DNA from: an uncultured Rubritalea sp.
Lineage (GTDB): Bacteria > Verrucomicrobiota > Verrucomicrobiia > Verrucomicrobiales > Akkermansiaceae
Direction: 5' to 3'
Length of the DNA stretch: 51,709 nt
NCBI GenBank assembly: GCA_937132085.1
Contig: CAKZNV010000134.1
Location: forward strand, 1-51,709
Shown here in pieces: positions 24,178-32,530 of the stretch. The number at the start of each line of letters is the position of its first letter. The stretch's first letter is position 1. Below the pieces are notes generated by a model. It was not told the DNA's origin. It did no database searches and saw nothing but the letters and a program-made list of their open reading frames with translations. Both the position numbers and the translations under genes were made by a program.

Positions 24178-25223
24178 ACACATTTGAAATCGCTGGTAGA
24201 AAAATCGGCCCAGGTCAACCATGCTACATCATCGCTGAACTGTCAGCCAACCATGGCCAAAACATCGACAACGCTCTCGCTCTCGTAAAGGTAGCCAAAG
24301 ACGCTGGAGCAGATGCCATCAAGCTTCAGACCTACCGTGCAGACACCATCACGATCGATTGTGACAACGAATACTTCACCATCAAAAAAGGCACAGCCTG
24401 GGAAGGCCAAAGACTATACGATCTCTACGAAGAAGCTCACACTCCATGGGAATGGCATCAAGCAATCTTTGACGAAGCTACCAAATACGGACTCCAATGT
24501 TTCTCATCACCATTCGATGACACCGCTGTAGATTTCTTAGAAAGCATCAATGCGCCAGCCTACAAGATTGCATCCTTTGAGATCGTCGATCATGGACTCA
24601 TCGCAAAAGTCGCTCAGACAGGGAAACCAATGATTATGTCTACCGGCATGGCTTCAAAAGAAGAAGTGGCAGAAGCAGTCCAAGTAGCTCGTGACAATGG
24701 CTGCACCCAGCTAGCTCTCCTCAAATGCGTCAGCGCCTACCCTGCTCCGGCAGACGAAATGCACCTTTCGACTATTCAAGATCTCAGCCAAAGCTTCGAT
24801 TGCCCAGCCGGTCTCTCAGACCACACGCTCGGTATCACTATCCCAGTAGCAGCAGCTAGCATTGGTGCTACTATCATCGAGAAACACTTCACCCTCAGAA
24901 GATCCGACGGTGGCCCAGACTCACACTTCTCACTAGAACCACATGAGTTCAATGAAATGGTGACAGCCGTTAGAGATGCTCAGTCAGCAGTGAGCACTCC
25001 ATCCTATGATCTTACTAAATCACAAGTAGCCTCTCGTATGTTCCGTCGCTCACTCTTCGTAGTAAAAGACATCAAGGCTGGCGAAAAGCTAACAGCAGAA
25101 AATGTCCGCTCAATTCGCCCAGGCCACGGCCTCGCACCAAAGCACTTAAACGATGTCCTCACTAAGACAGCAGTCAACGACATCCTACGAGGAACTCCTC
25201 TAAACTGGGATCTGATTAATTAG
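24174..25223 (+). CDS. pseI: Pseudaminic acid synthase, PseI
   Basis: 349 residues, NeuB-family aldolase-like barrel plus C-terminal SAF (antifreeze-like) domain (about 290-349, SLFVVKDIKAGEKLTAENVRSIRPGHGL). It condenses the freed 6-deoxy-AltdiNAc with PEP to give pseudaminic acid. Family landmarks are IAELSANHGQ, DAIKLQTYRADTITID, YKIASFEIVDHGLI (PseI-type rather than sialate synthase), GLSDHTLG and EKHFTLRRSDGGPDSHFSLEP. Overlaps the pseG-pseH stop by 4 bp; its end overlaps the convergent rmlA end by 8 bp. Confidence 0.95.
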   Translation: MNTFEIAGRKIGPGQPCYIIAELSANHGQNIDNALALVKVAKDAGADAIKLQTYRADTITIDCDNEYFTIKKGTAWEGQRLYDLYEEAHTPWEWHQAIFDEATKYGLQCFSSPFDDTAVDFLESINAPAYKIASFEIVDHGLIAKVAQTGKPMIMSTGMASKEEVAEAVQVARDNGCTQLALLKCVSAYPAPADEMHLSTIQDLSQSFDCPAGLSDHTLGITIPVAAASIGATIIEKHFTLRRSDGGPDSHFSLEPHEFNEMVTAVRDAQSAVSTPSYDLTKSQVASRMFRRSLFVVKDIKAGEKLTAENVRSIRPGHGLAPKHLNDVLTKTAVNDILRGTPLNWDLIN

Positions 25224-26100
25224 GCTGAGAGGATACTAACTCCTCAAGATAAAGTCCATATTGCGACCGACCGTGACTAGCGGCATGCTCTAGAAGTGTG
25301 CCGTCGTCTATCCATCCGTTCGCCCAGGCGATCTCTTCAACACAGGCAATTCTTTGCCCAGTTCTCTTCTCAACAGCTTTAACAAACTCTGCTGCTTCTA
25401 ACATAGAATCATGAGTCCCTGTATCAAACCATGCCATACCTCGACTCATTGTATTCACCTTCAAAGCATCGTCTTTCAGGTAAAAATCAATGACATCAGT
25501 GATTTCTAATTCACCACGCTTCGAAGGTTTCACTTGCTTAGCCACTTCTGAGACTCTCGGATCAAAGAAATAAATTCCAGTCACCGCCATGTTAGATTTC
25601 GGACTCACAGGCTTTTCTTCAATACTAAGCACTTCATTATTACCACCTAGCTCTACAATACCGTAGCGTTCAGGGTCATTCACTCTCAGTGTAAATATAG
25701 ACGCGTTCTCTTCACTACTGGCCTCGCCCAGCATTTTAGTAAGTCCGTGACCATAGTAAATGTTGTCACCCAGTATCAGACATACTGGACTCCCGTTTAA
25801 AAATTCTTCACCGATAATAAAAGCCTCAGCCAGCCCATTCGGTTCATCTTGCACAGCATAGCTGATTTTCATTCCCAACTGGCTACCATCCCCCAGAAGC
25901 AATTTAAAAGCATCAAGGTGCTGAGGCGTAGTGATAATTAAAACCTCACGAATTTCAGCTAGCATCAGCACAGAAAGTGGATAGTAAATCATCGGCTTAT
26001 CATAAATCGGCAGCAGTTGTTTACTCACTGCGATAGTCAACGGATACATCCGTTTCCCTGCTCCTCCAGCTAAGATAATGCCTTTCCTAGTCTCGCTCAT
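25216..26100 (-). CDS. rmlA: Glucose-1-phosphate thymidylyltransferase
   Basis: 294 residues from ATG 26100, which overlaps the rmlB stop as ATGA; longer in-frame starts would sit inside rmlB. The nucleotidyl-transfer loop is AGGAGKRMYPLT (the common form is GGSGTRL.PLT), followed by KQLLPIYDKPMIYYPLS, ILGDNIYYGHG, and the EKPxxPKS and AWFDTGTHDSMLEA motifs. It makes dTDP-glucose. Last gene of the rmlC-rmlB-rmlA operon; tail-to-tail with pseI. Confidence 0.96.
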   Translation of the reverse strand: MSETRKGIILAGGAGKRMYPLTIAVSKQLLPIYDKPMIYYPLSVLMLAEIREVLIITTPQHLDAFKLLLGDGSQLGMKISYAVQDEPNGLAEAFIIGEEFLNGSPVCLILGDNIYYGHGLTKMLGEASSEENASIFTLRVNDPERYGIVELGGNNEVLSIEEKPVSPKSNMAVTGIYFFDPRVSEVAKQVKPSKRGELEITDVIDFYLKDDALKVNTMSRGMAWFDTGTHDSMLEAAEFVKAVEKRTGQRIACVEEIAWANGWIDDGTLLEHAASHGRSQYGLYLEELVSSQPN

Positions 26101-27155
26101 AAGCCTAACCTTTCTCCTGAATACTTGTCTTCTATAATGGGTTTCCACCATGATTCATTCGCTAAATACCAAGACACAGTCGATCGGATTCCTGATTCAA
26201 AATTCTCTTCTGCCTCCCAACCAAGCTCGAATTCCAGCTTACTAGCATCAATTGCGTAACGTGAATCATGACCTGGACGATCAATCACAAACTCGATCAA
26301 ACTCTTATATCCTCCTTCTGGAGCACTATCAGTCAGTTCATCCAGCACGCTACAGATTTTTAAAACGACCTCGTGATTTGTTCGCTCATTACCACCACCC
26401 ACATTATATTTTTCACCTATCCTAGCTTCATCCCAGATCATCCATAACGCTTTCACATGGTCATCCACATGAAGCCAGTCTCTCACATTAGAGCCGTCGC
26501 CATAGATTGGCAGCTTCTTGTGATGTAGAGCATTCAGCATGATCAGAGGAATCAACTTCTCGGGAAACTGATATGGGCCATAATTATTAGAGCAATTAGA
26601 GATAACAACAGGAAATCCATAGGTTCGATACCAAGCCATCGCCAAATGGTCAGCCGCCGCTTTAGAGGCAGAATATGGTGATGACGGGTCATACGCAGTC
26701 TCCTCACTAAATAAACCTTCCGCACCCAGCGATCCATAGACTTCATCAGTCGAAACTAGATGAAATTTAAATCGCTCACTTTTTTCTTCATCTAACTTTT
26801 TCCAATACTCTAGTGATCTATCTAACAATATCGATGTCCCTACTATATTAGTCTGAACAAATGTCTGAGCACCAGAAATAGAACGGTCGACATGTGATTC
26901 CGCAGCCAGATGGATTACCCCATCAGGCTTATATTTTTCTAGTAATTCATCTACTTTCTCGGCGTCACAGACATTACCTTCTTCAAAAAAATAGTCGTCA
27001 CATCCATCCAGCACGCTCAACGATGACAAATTGGCAGCATAAGTAAGTGCGTCTAAATTAACGACTCTAGCCAATGAATTCTGCACCAAATATCGACACA
27101 AAGCACTGCCTATAAAGCCAGCTCCACCAGTAATGAGTATAGTCGGTTTATCCAT
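26097..27155 (-). CDS. rmlB: dTDP-glucose 4,6-dehydratase
   Basis: 352 residues from ATG 27155 (MDKPTILITGG); this start overlaps the rmlC stop by 8 bp. NAD site GGAGFIG, catalytic STDEVYG and YSASKAAADHL, and NNYGPYQFPEKLIP typical of RmlB. It converts dTDP-glucose to dTDP-4-keto-6-deoxyglucose. Translationally linked on both sides. Confidence 0.96.
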   Translation of the reverse strand: MDKPTILITGGAGFIGSALCRYLVQNSLARVVNLDALTYAANLSSLSVLDGCDDYFFEEGNVCDAEKVDELLEKYKPDGVIHLAAESHVDRSISGAQTFVQTNIVGTSILLDRSLEYWKKLDEEKSERFKFHLVSTDEVYGSLGAEGLFSEETAYDPSSPYSASKAAADHLAMAWYRTYGFPVVISNCSNNYGPYQFPEKLIPLIMLNALHHKKLPIYGDGSNVRDWLHVDDHVKALWMIWDEARIGEKYNVGGGNERTNHEVVLKICSVLDELTDSAPEGGYKSLIEFVIDRPGHDSRYAIDASKLEFELGWEAEENFESGIRSTVSWYLANESWWKPIIEDKYSGERLGL

Positions 27156-27708
27156 AATGAAATTCTGATTTAAATTCACTGAATGATTGATTCACCAAGT
27201 CTTTCTCAGACATAACAGGCGTTATGCCACCTAGATTCCAATCTATAGCTAGGTCCTCATCATCCCAAGCTAATCCACTATCAGCCTCTGGGTGGTAACA
27301 TTCACTAACCTTATACTCGACGTCTGTATCTTCTTCTAAAGTCACATAACCATGAGCAAAACCTGCTGGAATATACAGTTGCTTCCAGTTCTCTGCAGAA
27401 AGCTCCACTCCCAGCCAATTCCCATAGCTTTTAGAGCCTAATCTTAGATCCACCGCTACATCATAAATCGCACCTCGAATGACTCGCACCAATTTAGCCT
27501 GAGCAAATGGTGGCTTCTGGAAATGTAATCCACGTAGAACCCCTTTCCCCTTCGAATAAACGTGATTTGTTTGAACGAAATTGTCCTCTACTCCCTCTAA
27601 CCTTAGTGAGTCTTCTCGATACACTTCAGAGAAAAACCCTCTCTCATCTGAGAACTTTTTAGCTTGGATGATCAAGACTCCTTCTAATTCTGTAGCACTT
27701 ATATTCAT
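27148..27708 (-). CDS. rmlC: dTDP-4-dehydrorhamnose 3,5-epimerase
   Basis: 186 residues, cupin fold. Substrate/catalytic parts: RGLHFQKPPFAQAKLVRV (His), AIYDVAVDLR (Asp) and YIPAGFAHGYVTLEEDTDVEYKVSE. It is the promoter-proximal gene of the rml operon; the 125-bp spacer to the divergent glycosyltransferase gene (27834-27882) should hold both promoters. The usual fourth gene, rmlD (reductase), is absent from this window, so dTDP-rhamnose synthesis needs a distant gene or the operon serves a different dTDP sugar. Confidence 0.96.
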   Translation of the reverse strand: MNISATELEGVLIIQAKKFSDERGFFSEVYREDSLRLEGVEDNFVQTNHVYSKGKGVLRGLHFQKPPFAQAKLVRVIRGAIYDVAVDLRLGSKSYGNWLGVELSAENWKQLYIPAGFAHGYVTLEEDTDVEYKVSECYHPEADSGLAWDDEDLAIDWNLGGITPVMSEKDLVNQSFSEFKSEFHYG

Positions 27709-27881
27709 AGACTTTCACATTAAGATTTATCCATCTAACTACGGTCAAACTTAACAACAAAATCATAAGGAGCAGTAAGGGTTTAGCAAGTCTCTATTAA
27801 AATGAATACACATTCTAAAGCCATCAAGAAAGTTTGGTGTTGAATATAGTAATGGCTGCCAGTATTTATCGATCATCATTC

Positions 27882-28865
27882 ATGAGTAAGCACATAAACA
27901 TCATCGCAAGGACAAACGGAGTAGGACTAGATAGCGACGCAAGTCTTCTGCAAACCGCACTAGAGGCAGCTGGACACAAAGTCACATTCAGCCATTGCCG
28001 CAGCAAATCATTAGCATCCTCTCTATTTGGAAAACTAACGAAGAAGAAACCTGAATTCGATGCTAACATTTTCCTAGAGCGCACATTCCCAGCATGGTTT
28101 GACTCAGCAGCGATTAATATACTCATTCCAAATCAAGAACGCTATCCAGAGCGCCAGCTCTCTAGACTCAGCAAAATCGATCACGTGTTCTGCAAATCTA
28201 AGCATGCTCTAGAGATCTTCTCCAAACATAGCGAAAAGTATAAGTTCGGCTGTCACCTCACCAGCTTCACCTCAAAGGATGTCCATCTTAATGACGAAAT
28301 ACCTGATTATAACAAATTCTTCCACCTCGCTGGCCGCTCTACTCTGAAAGGCACTGATATCATTCTAAAGCTATGGGGTGATAATCCACACTGGCCTACT
28401 CTTACCATCGTTCAAAATAAGGACAATGCTCCTGAAAGCGTCCCTTCTAACGTCACACTCATCGCAGAGCACCTCCCTTATGCTGAACTCATCAAGCTCT
28501 CTAACAAAAACGGCGTCCACCTCTGCACATCTCTCTCAGAAGGCTGGGGGCACTACATCGTAGAAGCCATGAGCGCCAAGGCGGTAGTCGTCACCACCGA
28601 CGCTCCACCGATGAATGAACTCATCACTCCGGACAGAGGAATACTCGTTCCCTACTCCAGATCAGAGCCTAGGCATTTAGGAACTAACTTCTACGTAGGT
28701 GAAGCTAAGCTAGAGGACTCGATCAAGTCCCTTATTAGCCTAAATGCAGCAGAAAAAGAAGCCCTCGGTCTAGCAGGCAGAGCATGGTTCCTCCGCAATC
28801 ATCAGCAATTCCTGAAAAATATTGAATCCACATTCAACTCTATTTTTGCTACCACTGCACCATGA
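27882..28865 (+). CDS. GT-B glycosyltransferase (first of a pair)
   Basis: 327 residues from ATG 27882 (MSKHINIIARTNG); an upstream TTG at 27834 would add 16. The C-terminal half has the GT-B donor region: LSEGWGHYIVEAMSAKAVVVTTDAPPMNELI with Glu near the EX7E position, and RGILVPY. The N-terminal half has no clear donor clues. The stop overlaps the next glycosyltransferase (ATGA). Likely cytoplasmic, acting in the surface glycan assembled by this locus; donor and acceptor unknown. Divergent from rmlC. Confidence 0.85.
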   Translation: MSKHINIIARTNGVGLDSDASLLQTALEAAGHKVTFSHCRSKSLASSLFGKLTKKKPEFDANIFLERTFPAWFDSAAINILIPNQERYPERQLSRLSKIDHVFCKSKHALEIFSKHSEKYKFGCHLTSFTSKDVHLNDEIPDYNKFFHLAGRSTLKGTDIILKLWGDNPHWPTLTIVQNKDNAPESVPSNVTLIAEHLPYAELIKLSNKNGVHLCTSLSEGWGHYIVEAMSAKAVVVTTDAPPMNELITPDRGILVPYSRSEPRHLGTNFYVGEAKLEDSIKSLISLNAAEKEALGLAGRAWFLRNHQQFLKNIESTFNSIFATTAP

Positions 28866-29902
28866 GTCTAGACGCATCCATCTCCGAAACTGAACTCATC
28901 CTAGGCAACTCTAATAAACGGTTCTCTGGTGTCACGTCCACCATGCTGCAAGCACTCCCCTATCAGCAAAAGATCATGCCCCTAGCAGTCCTCGGTAAGC
29001 ACCACCTACCAGCGGATGTCCCTCACCTCAGTTTTAGAGAGCTCCTCAAGCTCTGTAAATCTCCCCTACCCAGCGGCAAAACTCGTGTCTTTCATGCTCG
29101 TAGAAACGACGAAATGATTCAGGCTCTCATCGCTAAAAAACTCTTTGGGGCAAAACTAAAGGTAGTCTTCACCTCCACCGCTCAGCGACACCACTCACGC
29201 TTCACCAGATGGCTCATGAGTAAAATGGATGCCATCATCACCACCTGCTCAGCAGCTGCATTCTATCTTAAAAAGCCAGCCGACATCGTTATCCCACACG
29301 GCATCGACATCTCCACCTTCACTCCGTCATCAGCTCCCAAGGAGACTTTACGCATCGGAGTATTCGGACGCATCCGCCCCTCTAAAGGCATCGACCTCCT
29401 GATTGACGCTGCCCTTCCTGTTCTAAAAGATTTCCCTAATGCAAAACTTCTAGTCTGTGGCGAAACCACACCAAAATTTCAGCCATACCTTAACGAACAA
29501 AAGCAAAAGATCAAAGACGCTGGAGTCAGTGACCAAGTTGAGTTCCTTGGCAAAGTAGAATTCAACACACTCCCCGGCCTTTATCGGTCAATGAGTGTAG
29601 TCTGCGCCGTTAGTCGTAATGAAGGCTTCGGCCTCACTCCACTAGAAGCAATGGCATCAGGTGTTCCTGTCCTCACTTCTGAAGCAGGAGCATGGAAAGA
29701 CATCGTAGAAAATGGAGTCCACGGCTACTGTGTCCCTACAGGCGATTCACCAGCCATCGAAGAAAAACTCCGCCTCATGCTCAGCAACCCTGACAAACTA
29801 ACAGAGATGGGTGCAGCAGGCAGAACTCATGTAGAAAAACACTACACCAACCAACGCGAAGCCCAGCAACTCTGTGAGTTCTTCAAACAATTGAATGAGT
29901 AA
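28862..29902 (+). CDS. GT4-type glycosyltransferase (second of a pair)
   Basis: 346 residues. Typical GT4 features: IPHGIDISTFTP, FGRIRPSKGIDLLIDA, the EX7E motif in NEGFGLTPLEAMASGVPVLTSEAG, and NGVHGYCVPTGD near the C-terminus. Such enzymes retain the anomeric configuration and use nucleotide sugars such as UDP- or GDP-linked donors; members elsewhere work on lipopolysaccharide cores. It overlaps the previous gene by 4 bp and the kinase gene by 8 bp. Confidence 0.92.
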   Translation: MSLDASISETELILGNSNKRFSGVTSTMLQALPYQQKIMPLAVLGKHHLPADVPHLSFRELLKLCKSPLPSGKTRVFHARRNDEMIQALIAKKLFGAKLKVVFTSTAQRHHSRFTRWLMSKMDAIITTCSAAAFYLKKPADIVIPHGIDISTFTPSSAPKETLRIGVFGRIRPSKGIDLLIDAALPVLKDFPNAKLLVCGETTPKFQPYLNEQKQKIKDAGVSDQVEFLGKVEFNTLPGLYRSMSVVCAVSRNEGFGLTPLEAMASGVPVLTSEAGAWKDIVENGVHGYCVPTGDSPAIEEKLRLMLSNPDKLTEMGAAGRTHVEKHYTNQREAQQLCEFFKQLNE

Positions 29903-30458
29903 AAATCAACAACCTACCTTATTGCTAATTACCGGTCCAAACGGAGCGGGTAAAACCACGTTTGCGGCTGAAATTCTTACTAAAGAACTAAAAGGCTATC
30001 GCTTTCTCAATGCAGACGAAATAGCAAGAGGGCTTTCTCCATTTGACCCAGTATCCGTTGCGTTTAAAGCAGGAAGAACTTTGATAAATGAAGCTAATGA
30101 ACTTATTGAAAAGAGAGAAAACTTTGCTCTAGAATCCACTATTAGCGGCATTGGACACAGTCGCCTCATAAAAAGAGCTAAAGAGAATGGATACAACATA
30201 GTCCTACATTTCCTATGGCTCCCCCACCCATCTGAATCTATCAGACGAGTCAGACAACGAGTAAAAAAAGGTGGCCATCATGTCCCAAGTGTAGACATTC
30301 ATCGCAGATATCCCCGAACATTCTATAATTTAGTAGCTTACTACCTACCACTATCTGATCAATGGGCTATATGGAACGCTACATCGCCTAAATTTATCCC
30401 CTTGGCTAACAACGACACCCATGCTATACATGATATAGCAGAACACCTAAAAGTCTGA
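29895..30458 (+). CDS. Zeta-toxin-type P-loop kinase
   Basis: 187 residues, P-loop protein with Walker A GPNGAGKTTF at residues 14-23, NADEIARGLSPFDP and LESTISG (the zeta-toxin substrate region) and HPSESIRRVRQRVKKGGHHVP. Similar proteins (COG4185) are annotated as zeta toxins or UDP-N-acetylglucosamine kinases. It overlaps the GT4 gene by 8 bp and its stop overlaps a 59-residue gene (TGATG). UDP-GlcNAc is the starting substrate of PseB in the same locus, but a link is only inferred. Confidence 0.85.
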   Translation: MSKNQQPTLLLITGPNGAGKTTFAAEILTKELKGYRFLNADEIARGLSPFDPVSVAFKAGRTLINEANELIEKRENFALESTISGIGHSRLIKRAKENGYNIVLHFLWLPHPSESIRRVRQRVKKGGHHVPSVDIHRRYPRTFYNLVAYYLPLSDQWAIWNATSPKFIPLANNDTHAIHDIAEHLKV

Positions 30459-30637
30459 TGATCAAACCACAATATAAGAAACTAGAGCCAATACCGACTA
30501 AGGATCTACCTGAGTTTGCTCGTATTGCGCTCAGAGCTCAACACCGTGCTGCACGTAAGCTACGTGCAGAGCACAAGCGTCTTGGTATGCCTCTTATCGG
30601 CTGGAAAGATGGTAAAGTCATCGAAATCCAGCCCTAG
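30458..30637 (+). CDS. Small basic protein, probable partner of the zeta-type kinase
   Basis: 59 residues, ATG overlapping the kinase stop as TGATG. Contains AQHRAARKLRAEHKRLGMPL followed by IGWKDGKVIEIQP: a basic helix and a short WKDGKV hairpin. I recall comparable small proteins ending in WRDGKV next to zeta-family kinases elsewhere, so an antitoxin or cofactor role is plausible. It is too short for easy domain matching. Confidence 0.75.
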   Translation: MIKPQYKKLEPIPTKDLPEFARIALRAQHRAARKLRAEHKRLGMPLIGWKDGKVIEIQP

Positions 30638-30660
30638 AAAGAGAGTGCCCCTCTTAATAA

Positions 30661-31791
30661 TTAATGAGGAGCCTTAGCTACCTTCATTACGAATCCCTGC
30701 ATCGCTTCTTCTTGCTCTTCGATACATTCGACGAGTCTAAGCTGTGTGCGAGATCGGTCTAAATTATGCCCTTCACGGTCAGTCTTGAAATACACATCAC
30801 CTTCAAGGTGATCTGTTAGGAAACGGATACCCACTTCCAAAGTCATTAACTTACCACCAGTGACTAAATTTTCGATCTCCAGAGGAGTCAAACAATCACA
30901 GCCATCAAGATAACCTTCAGCCAGTGCTTCAAACATAGGCATACGCATCTCCACTTTAGAGAGATCCGTCTCATCTTCCTCTGCAGGACTAGTTGCAGTC
31001 CTCACCAAATCACCAAAATCATACAATGAAAGACCAGGCATCACGGTATCGAGGTCAATCACACAGACAGCCTCGTCACTCTCAGAGTCCATCATCACAT
31101 TATTGAGCTTGGTATCGTTATGAGTCACTCTGACAGGTAGCTCACCAGCCTCAGCCAGCTTCACCAGCTTATTACATAGGTGCTCTCTAGCCACGATGAA
31201 ATCCACCTCAGCTTGCACATCCTTCAGTCGACCCACTGGATCTGCTGCCACTACTTCCATCAGCCTATTATAGCGCTTAGGAGTATTATGGAAATCAGGA
31301 ATCGTCTCTTCAATATCTTCCAATGGCATATCGCTCACTAAGTCCTGGAATGAACCAAAAGCCTTTGCCGCCTGATACGCCTGACGTGTGTTTTCCACCA
31401 CATCGTAGGTATGACAGTTTTCGATAAAATTATAACATCTCCAGATTCCACCATTTGGACCTTCAGCATACGATCTGCCACCACGTGCTGGATAAATATT
31501 CAGAGTCTGACCACTCGCGTCTTTTTTCACACGGAGAACCTTCCAGTTAATATGCCTAGTGACAGCTTCAACATTACGCATGACAGATAACGGATCTTTA
31601 AATACATGTTCATTAATACGCTGTAAAATATAGCGGCGAACATCTCCATTGGCTCTCTGGTAATTTGCCACATAAGTATTATTAATATGACCACTATCGA
31701 TCTCTATCCCATCTACGAATTCACCTGCTATCGCAAATTCATGACTAGTTCTTTTAATAATATTGAGGGTGTTTTCGGTAGTCGTTGACAT
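30661..31791 (-). CDS. N-acetylhexosamine 1-kinase-like phosphotransferase (NahK-type)
   Basis: 376 residues, APH-fold kinase. Early GHINNTYVANYQ and YILQRINEHVFKDP, the catalytic loop THNDTKLNNVMMD and the metal site CVIDLDTVMPGLSLYDFGDLVR match NahK-like enzymes, which make GlcNAc/GalNAc 1-phosphate in the cytoplasm. A salvage route to UDP-GlcNAc, the precursor of pseudaminic acid, is a reasonable inference. It is convergent with the kinase/small-protein pair (23 bp) and divergent from the methyltransferase. Substrate range cannot be deduced from sequence alone. Confidence 0.85.
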   Translation of the reverse strand: MSTTTENTLNIIKRTSHEFAIAGEFVDGIEIDSGHINNTYVANYQRANGDVRRYILQRINEHVFKDPLSVMRNVEAVTRHINWKVLRVKKDASGQTLNIYPARGGRSYAEGPNGGIWRCYNFIENCHTYDVVENTRQAYQAAKAFGSFQDLVSDMPLEDIEETIPDFHNTPKRYNRLMEVVAADPVGRLKDVQAEVDFIVAREHLCNKLVKLAEAGELPVRVTHNDTKLNNVMMDSESDEAVCVIDLDTVMPGLSLYDFGDLVRTATSPAEEDETDLSKVEMRMPMFEALAEGYLDGCDCLTPLEIENLVTGGKLMTLEVGIRFLTDHLEGDVYFKTDREGHNLDRSRTQLRLVECIEEQEEAMQGFVMKVAKAPH

Positions 31792-31874
31792 AATTAAAAT
31801 TGAGTATCCACCGTCTTAGCATACCATCACTTCGACACAAGCCAGTTTATTAAGAAAACTTATTTAATATCGTC

Positions 31875-32480
31875 ATGAATTTCAGCAGAACGAACCTAGA
31901 AATAGAAACCCTCCAAGAGGACCTATCTCAATTGCAGTCTCTGTTGACTCCCCTCATCTCCCAGAATCTTCTGAACAGAGAAAATGAACACATCCGTATT
32001 CTCAATTTAGCTTGTGGAAGAGCTGACGAATCAGGCATTCTTAAAAAGATTCTACAACCTTACACTCAGCACCTACATATCACCGGAGTAGATATCCGTG
32101 ATAGAGAGCTCGACACAGCCAGATCCATTTGGCGTTCAGACGACTCAACTCAGTTTGATTTCCTCCACCAAGACGCCACTAAGCTGGATGAAATCGCCCA
32201 GCTTAGCGCCCCTTTCGACATCGCCTTCATGCGCCATCAAAACTACTGGAATGGCGACCTCACTTGGAAACGTATCTATGACTCCGCTCTTCATCGTTTA
32301 AAATCACAGGGACTACTCATCATCACTAGCTACTTTGACCGTGAGCACATCCTTGCTCTCACCGCCATCCAGCAGCTTGGAGCCACGCTCGTCACCACCA
32401 TCAGAAATCCATCCTCACGCACTATTAACGACGCTCCTGACAAATCCGTAGACCGTCACATCGCCGTTTTCAAAATTTAA
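31875..32480 (+). CDS. Class I SAM-dependent methyltransferase
   Basis: 201 residues, Rossmann-like. Motif I is ILNLACGRAD and motif II is ITGVDIRDREL, followed by FLHQDATKLDE (acidic loop) and SQGLLIITSYFDREH. Methylates an unknown small molecule or macromolecule. It lies between the NahK-like gene and ftsY on the plus strand, 83 bp from the former and 50 bp from the latter. Role not inferable. Confidence 0.82.
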   Translation: MNFSRTNLEIETLQEDLSQLQSLLTPLISQNLLNRENEHIRILNLACGRADESGILKKILQPYTQHLHITGVDIRDRELDTARSIWRSDDSTQFDFLHQDATKLDEIAQLSAPFDIAFMRHQNYWNGDLTWKRIYDSALHRLKSQGLLIITSYFDREHILALTAIQQLGATLVTTIRNPSSRTINDAPDKSVDRHIAVFKI

Positions 32481-32530
32481 AAAACCACATAATCACTTTA
32501 CATCACCGTAAAATAACCTAATCAAAAGCC

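Noticed and set aside
24174-25223. Sialic acid (NeuB) or legionaminic acid synthase
   Set aside because: Active-site region YKIASFEIVDHGL and the presence of PseB/PseC/PseG fit pseudaminic acid synthase better.
30638-30660. Convergent terminator between the small protein and the NahK-like gene
   Set aside because: AAGAG/CTCTT gives only a 5-bp stem without a proper T run.
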